A stretch of DNA of 7,267 nt, taken from NCBI GenBank assembly GCA_029250385.1, contig JAQXFJ010000023.1, forward strand, positions 1 to 7,267, given 5' to 3'. Position numbers and translations under genes: made by a program. The DNA is from Candidatus Poseidoniaceae archaeon (GTDB taxonomy: Archaea > Thermoplasmatota > Poseidoniia > Poseidoniales > Poseidoniaceae). Below the pieces are notes generated by a model. It made no database searches and was not told the DNA's origin. It was given only the letters and a program-made list of their open reading frames with translations. Positions 4,819 through 7,267 of the stretch are shown here, in pieces. How positions within the stretch are numbered: the first letter of the stretch is position 1; each line of letters begins with the position of its first letter.

Positions 4819-7029
4819 ATGTCTTCAGATATTGGACATCAAAACCAGGAACATATTGCAGGAGAACCTGCGAGTGGTCAAGTAAAACCAGTCCCACCAC
4901 TCAATGCCAATCATACAACATCACAAGGAACCATAAAAAAACCTACCAAAAAGCCACGCAAGGTCTTGCAAGTAATCCAGATTTTCAGCATCATTATTGC
5001 CTTGATATTATCAGCTTACTCCTTCACAATAATCCAGTCATTGCCTGAGGAAGCGGGGCAATCTGGAGCAGATGCCAATGAGGTATTAGTTAGAACTGAA
5101 GGACGTAATGCTGACCACCTATGTGAAGAAGGAGGTGCTGACATATTTATCGGTAATGACCTCAATACCAACGGTATTCTAGAAGAAAATGAGGTGACGT
5201 CAACAACCAGATTGTGTCATGGTAAAACTGGATTATCTGGGCCCCAAGGTGCAACTGGACCTAATGGGGGTAATGGAGTTCCTAGTTTAGTCAACACTTC
5301 AGCAATCCACTATGGTAATGATACCTGCTTGTTTGGCGGGCTGTTGATTGAATCTGGATTAGATCTCAACAATAGTAACACTCTTGAGGACAGCGAGGTG
5401 ATTAATCAGGAGTTTATTTGTAATGGCGCAATTGGCAGTGATGGAATAAACGGTAATGAGGGATATTCTGCCTTAGTGGAACAAGTACAGCCCCCACAAT
5501 ACCTCTGCTCTTCAGGATTTATTCTCAATTTCGGAGTTGATAATGGCCACGGCATGGGACTTGCTGAGGATGGGGTAATGCACGCAGATGAAGTCATAGA
5601 ATCGTTGAAAGTATGTCAAACTCCACTCAACCATGGACCAATCTCCGACTTCAGTTTCGGCAATACCAATGGATTATCAGGTTCTTGTGCTGAGTTTGCA
5701 TGGTCTGATTCACACAATAAGATAATCACTTCAGGCAGCGATAGCAACAGTGGGTGTGAATTGTGGATTTCCTCAGGAGTCGCCTCTTCAACTGAGCAAC
5801 TAATCGACATAAATGCTGGAGTTGGTGATTCAAATCCAGGCCTATACCTCGGCTTTAACGAAATCATTTCCAACGGTCAAGAACTGTGGCTATTTGATGC
5901 CAATAGTGGCAGTAATGGTCGTGAATTATGGGTCAGTAATCTAAGTAATTTAGGAACTTACCAATTGACTGGCTATAGTGGAGATGGGATAAATCCGGAT
6001 TCAATAGCGGCTTCATGGATGAATGGTTTGGTATTTTCTGATTCCTCAAATTCATTCATGTGGACTGATGGTGTCAATGTGACGGAGTTGTTTAACAGCC
6101 CGTTTATCAGCCAGCAGCAACAGTTAGTGTTAGATCTAATTACTGCCGATATTGCAGCCCATACAACTTCCTCAATGGTTGTTGATTCATCTGGACTGTG
6201 GTTTAGTGCGATAAGAAACGACATTGGGTTTGAAATGTTTCATCTAAGTAATCAAGGCGACTTAACCACTTGGAATCTCAATGATTTTGAGGATAGCATG
6301 CCTAAATCCATCCTAGTAATGAATAATTCAGCAGTAGTAATTGCCGATAATGGAATTAATGGGCGTCAATTAGTCAATCTAGATTTAGATGGCACCCATC
6401 AATGGTTGACCAGCTTGACATTACAGAGTAACGGTAATCCCACAACCAGTGTTGGTGAGGGAATGGGTCTTAATTTACTGGAAAACAAAATTATCTTTGA
6501 TGCTCAAACTAGTGCAGTTGACCCAACCTTGTGGAGTTACGACTTGACAACCTCTAGTGTAACTGAATTATCCAGTTTAGTTATTGCCCCGGGCCTTCGA
6601 ACGCAGCCTGTACAGCTTAACGGAAAATTATGGTTTGATTGTATAACCGGCACAACTGCTGGAGAATTATGCACTAGCGATGGCACCCAAGAGGGTACCA
6701 AAATGATTCATGAATTCCAACCAGGTATGGCTTCATCAGAGATTCGATCTTTGATTGGCCATGGTCAACATTTGATGATTCTAGTCAACGGAGAAGTTGA
6801 CTCAACCGATACTGGCCACAGCCTGTGGAGTTTTGACACTAATTCTCTTACCGCTGAATTAGCTTATGACCCGTGGTTAGGTACAGGAAATAACTCCAAT
6901 GCTGGAGTTTACGGACAGCTGGTTGCGACTAGTGATTTGGTTATCTTTGTTGCAGATGATGGCCAGACTGGTCATGAATTGCATATTTACAGCCCACTAA
7001 TGTTGGGTGATGATTGGCTGATTTGGTGA
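4819..7029 (+). CDS. Membrane-anchored surface protein: Cys-paired D-x-N modules, collagen-like spacers and ELW-type beta-propeller
   Basis: A 736-residue protein of unknown exact role, probably displayed outside the cell. Residues 1-48 are polar and end in a basic cluster (KKPTKKPRK). A single hydrophobic helix follows at about 49-72 (VLQVIQIFSIIIALILSAYS) with no signal-peptidase or lipobox motif, suggesting an uncleaved anchor with the C-terminus outside. Three modules, each bounded by two cysteines (102/133, 170/201, 230/266), follow; the first two contain D-L-N-x-x-x-x-L-E-x-x-EV loops that may bind calcium. Short Gly-X-Y runs separate them. Residues 272-732 hold degenerate repeats with ELWISSG, ELWLFDA, RELWVSN, TLWSYD, CTSDGTQEGT, SLWSFD and HELHIYSP, resembling ELW/SDGT beta-propeller blades. 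Such proteins are common in marine Poseidoniales as I remember them. The gene ends one base short of the convergent trhO stop. The binding partner or substrate is unknown. Confidence 0.8.
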   Translation: MSSDIGHQNQEHIAGEPASGQVKPVPPLNANHTTSQGTIKKPTKKPRKVLQVIQIFSIIIALILSAYSFTIIQSLPEEAGQSGADANEVLVRTEGRNADHLCEEGGADIFIGNDLNTNGILEENEVTSTTRLCHGKTGLSGPQGATGPNGGNGVPSLVNTSAIHYGNDTCLFGGLLIESGLDLNNSNTLEDSEVINQEFICNGAIGSDGINGNEGYSALVEQVQPPQYLCSSGFILNFGVDNGHGMGLAEDGVMHADEVIESLKVCQTPLNHGPISDFSFGNTNGLSGSCAEFAWSDSHNKIITSGSDSNSGCELWISSGVASSTEQLIDINAGVGDSNPGLYLGFNEIISNGQELWLFDANSGSNGRELWVSNLSNLGTYQLTGYSGDGINPDSIAASWMNGLVFSDSSNSFMWTDGVNVTELFNSPFISQQQQLVLDLITADIAAHTTSSMVVDSSGLWFSAIRNDIGFEMFHLSNQGDLTTWNLNDFEDSMPKSILVMNNSAVVIADNGINGRQLVNLDLDGTHQWLTSLTLQSNGNPTTSVGEGMGLNLLENKIIFDAQTSAVDPTLWSYDLTTSSVTELSSLVIAPGLRTQPVQLNGKLWFDCITGTTAGELCTSDGTQEGTKMIHEFQPGMASSEIRSLIGHGQHLMILVNGEVDSTDTGHSLWSFDTNSLTAELAYDPWLGTGNNSNAGVYGQLVATSDLVIFVADDGQTGHELHIYSPLMLGDDWLIW
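5083..5622 (+). repeat. Three protein-level cysteine-paired modules (DUF7151-like)
   Basis: Within the surface-protein gene three related modules of about 46-52 residues begin near residues 89, 157 and 217. Each has a pair of cysteines 31, 31 and 36 residues apart and ends in a C-x-G or C-x-x sequence. Modules 1 and 2 share the loops DLNTNGILEENEV and DLNNSNTLEDSEV; module 3 is more diverged (DNGHGMGLAEDGVMHADEV). I connect them with the family catalogued as DUF7151 from memory. The DNA itself is not closely repeated, so the duplication is old. Confidence 0.65.
5221..5277 (+). repeat. Collagen-like Gly-X-Y segment
   Basis: Residues 135-153 of the surface protein have glycine at every third position seven times (G135 to G153; GKTGLSGPQGATGPNGGNG). 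A shorter run of five glycines at the same spacing (203-215) follows the second module, at about 5425-5463. These runs are too short to make a stable collagen triple helix alone and are more likely flexible or extended spacers. Confidence 0.7.
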
Positions 7030-7030
7030 A

Positions 7031-7267
7031 TCACTTGTTTTCAATGCAATAAGGACAGGATTGGGCAATAACATAATCGCCAGTAATTTGGTCTTCCATC
7101 AATAGTGGTTCACGACAAGCATAACATTGCACTACTTCGGTTTCCTTCAATTCAGCATTGAGTGCAACACGGCGGTCAAAGACGAAGCAATCACCATTCC
7201 AGTAATCCCCTCCGACTTCTTCAAAATATCCAAGTACGCCTCCTTTGAGTTGTTTTACATTTGAAAA
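7031..7267 (-). CDS. trhO: tRNA uridine(34) hydroxylase TrhO, C-terminal part (runs off the right edge)
   Basis: The last 78 codons of a gene whose start lies beyond 7267. TrhO (YceA, UPF0176, rhodanese-like) hydroxylates uridine 34 in the wobble position of certain tRNAs, giving 5-hydroxyuridine. The visible part starts with VKQLKGGVLGYFEEVGGDYWNGDCFVFDRRVAL, matching the family segment just after the rhodanese active-site loop, and continues with the C-terminal zinc-ribbon-like pairs CYAC and CPYC (visible residues 48/51 and 71/74). The catalytic rhodanese cysteine would be upstream, outside the window. Its stop is one base from the stop of the convergent surface-protein gene. The identification is by characteristic sequence; the N-terminal half cannot be checked here. 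Confidence 0.87.
   Translation of the reverse strand, partial: FSNVKQLKGGVLGYFEEVGGDYWNGDCFVFDRRVALNAELKETEVVQCYACREPLLMEDQITGDYVIAQSCPYCIENK

Noticed and set aside
5221..5463. Collagen-like Gly-X-Y runs as evidence of a true collagen fibre protein.
   Set aside because: The runs have only about six and four triplets, far short of a stable triple helix, and they serve as linkers between cysteine modules.
6892..6909. Perfect inverted repeat AACTCCA-ATGC-TGGAGTT that could form a small hairpin.
   Set aside because: It lies inside the surface-protein coding region, has only seven base pairs, does not extend on either side and is not followed by a T-run. A stem of this size is expected by chance in a window of this length.
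1..7267. A defence island, mobile element or CRISPR-related system.
   Set aside because: No transposase, integrase, nuclease, helicase, direct-repeat array, terminal inverted repeats or tRNA-edge attachment site is visible; the recognised genes are metabolic, redox, RNA-modification or surface genes.

Overview
The window looks like a gene-dense, moderately AT-rich piece of a prokaryotic chromosome. It most resembles a planktonic marine archaeon of the Marine Group II / Poseidoniales type. The main pointers are a membrane-anchored surface protein that combines cysteine-paired 'D-x-N-x-x-G' modules, short collagen-like spacers and an ELW-type beta-propeller, plus an aconitase-X protein, a family widespread in archaea. 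This is recognition from memory, not a search, and a bacterium cannot be excluded. No rRNA, tRNA, CRISPR array, insertion sequence or integrase is visible.

Layout, left to right. Bases 1-172 hold no securely identified gene: the end of a neighbouring gene may be present, then a T8 tract and an AT-rich leader. A tight plus-strand run follows: a PrxQ/BCP peroxiredoxin (182-664), a left-handed-beta-helix sugar N-acetyltransferase of the WbpD/WlbB type (673-1143) and a flavin-reductase-like FMN-binding protein with an extra N-terminal helical region (1145-1981). Gaps are 8 bases and 1 base, so the three are probably co-transcribed. Next come two minus-strand genes, read right to left: a single-chain aconitase-X protein with large and small (swivel) domains fused (4740-2941), then an extended-SDR nucleotide-sugar epimerase/dehydratase (2936-1974) starting 4 bases after its stop. 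A divergent promoter region of about 80 bases separates the aconitase-X gene from the plus-strand surface-protein gene (4819-7029). At the right edge is the C-terminal part of a minus-strand tRNA uridine hydroxylase TrhO (7267-7031), incomplete in the window.

The genes do not form one obvious pathway. The acetyltransferase and the SDR enzyme could both serve nucleotide-sugar or surface-glycan synthesis, and the large anchored protein is a candidate cell-surface component. The peroxiredoxin and flavin reductase share a redox theme. If the host is archaeal, the aconitase-X protein may be phosphomevalonate dehydratase of the archaeal mevalonate pathway; the alternative is a hydroxyproline dehydratase. 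Packing is extreme: two convergent gene pairs overlap by 8 bases or are separated by 1 base, leaving no room for conventional terminators.

The most noteworthy points are the fused aconitase-X chain, the surface-protein architecture, and the unexplained N-terminal region of the flavin-reductase protein. I found no convincing evidence of a wholly new multi-gene system.
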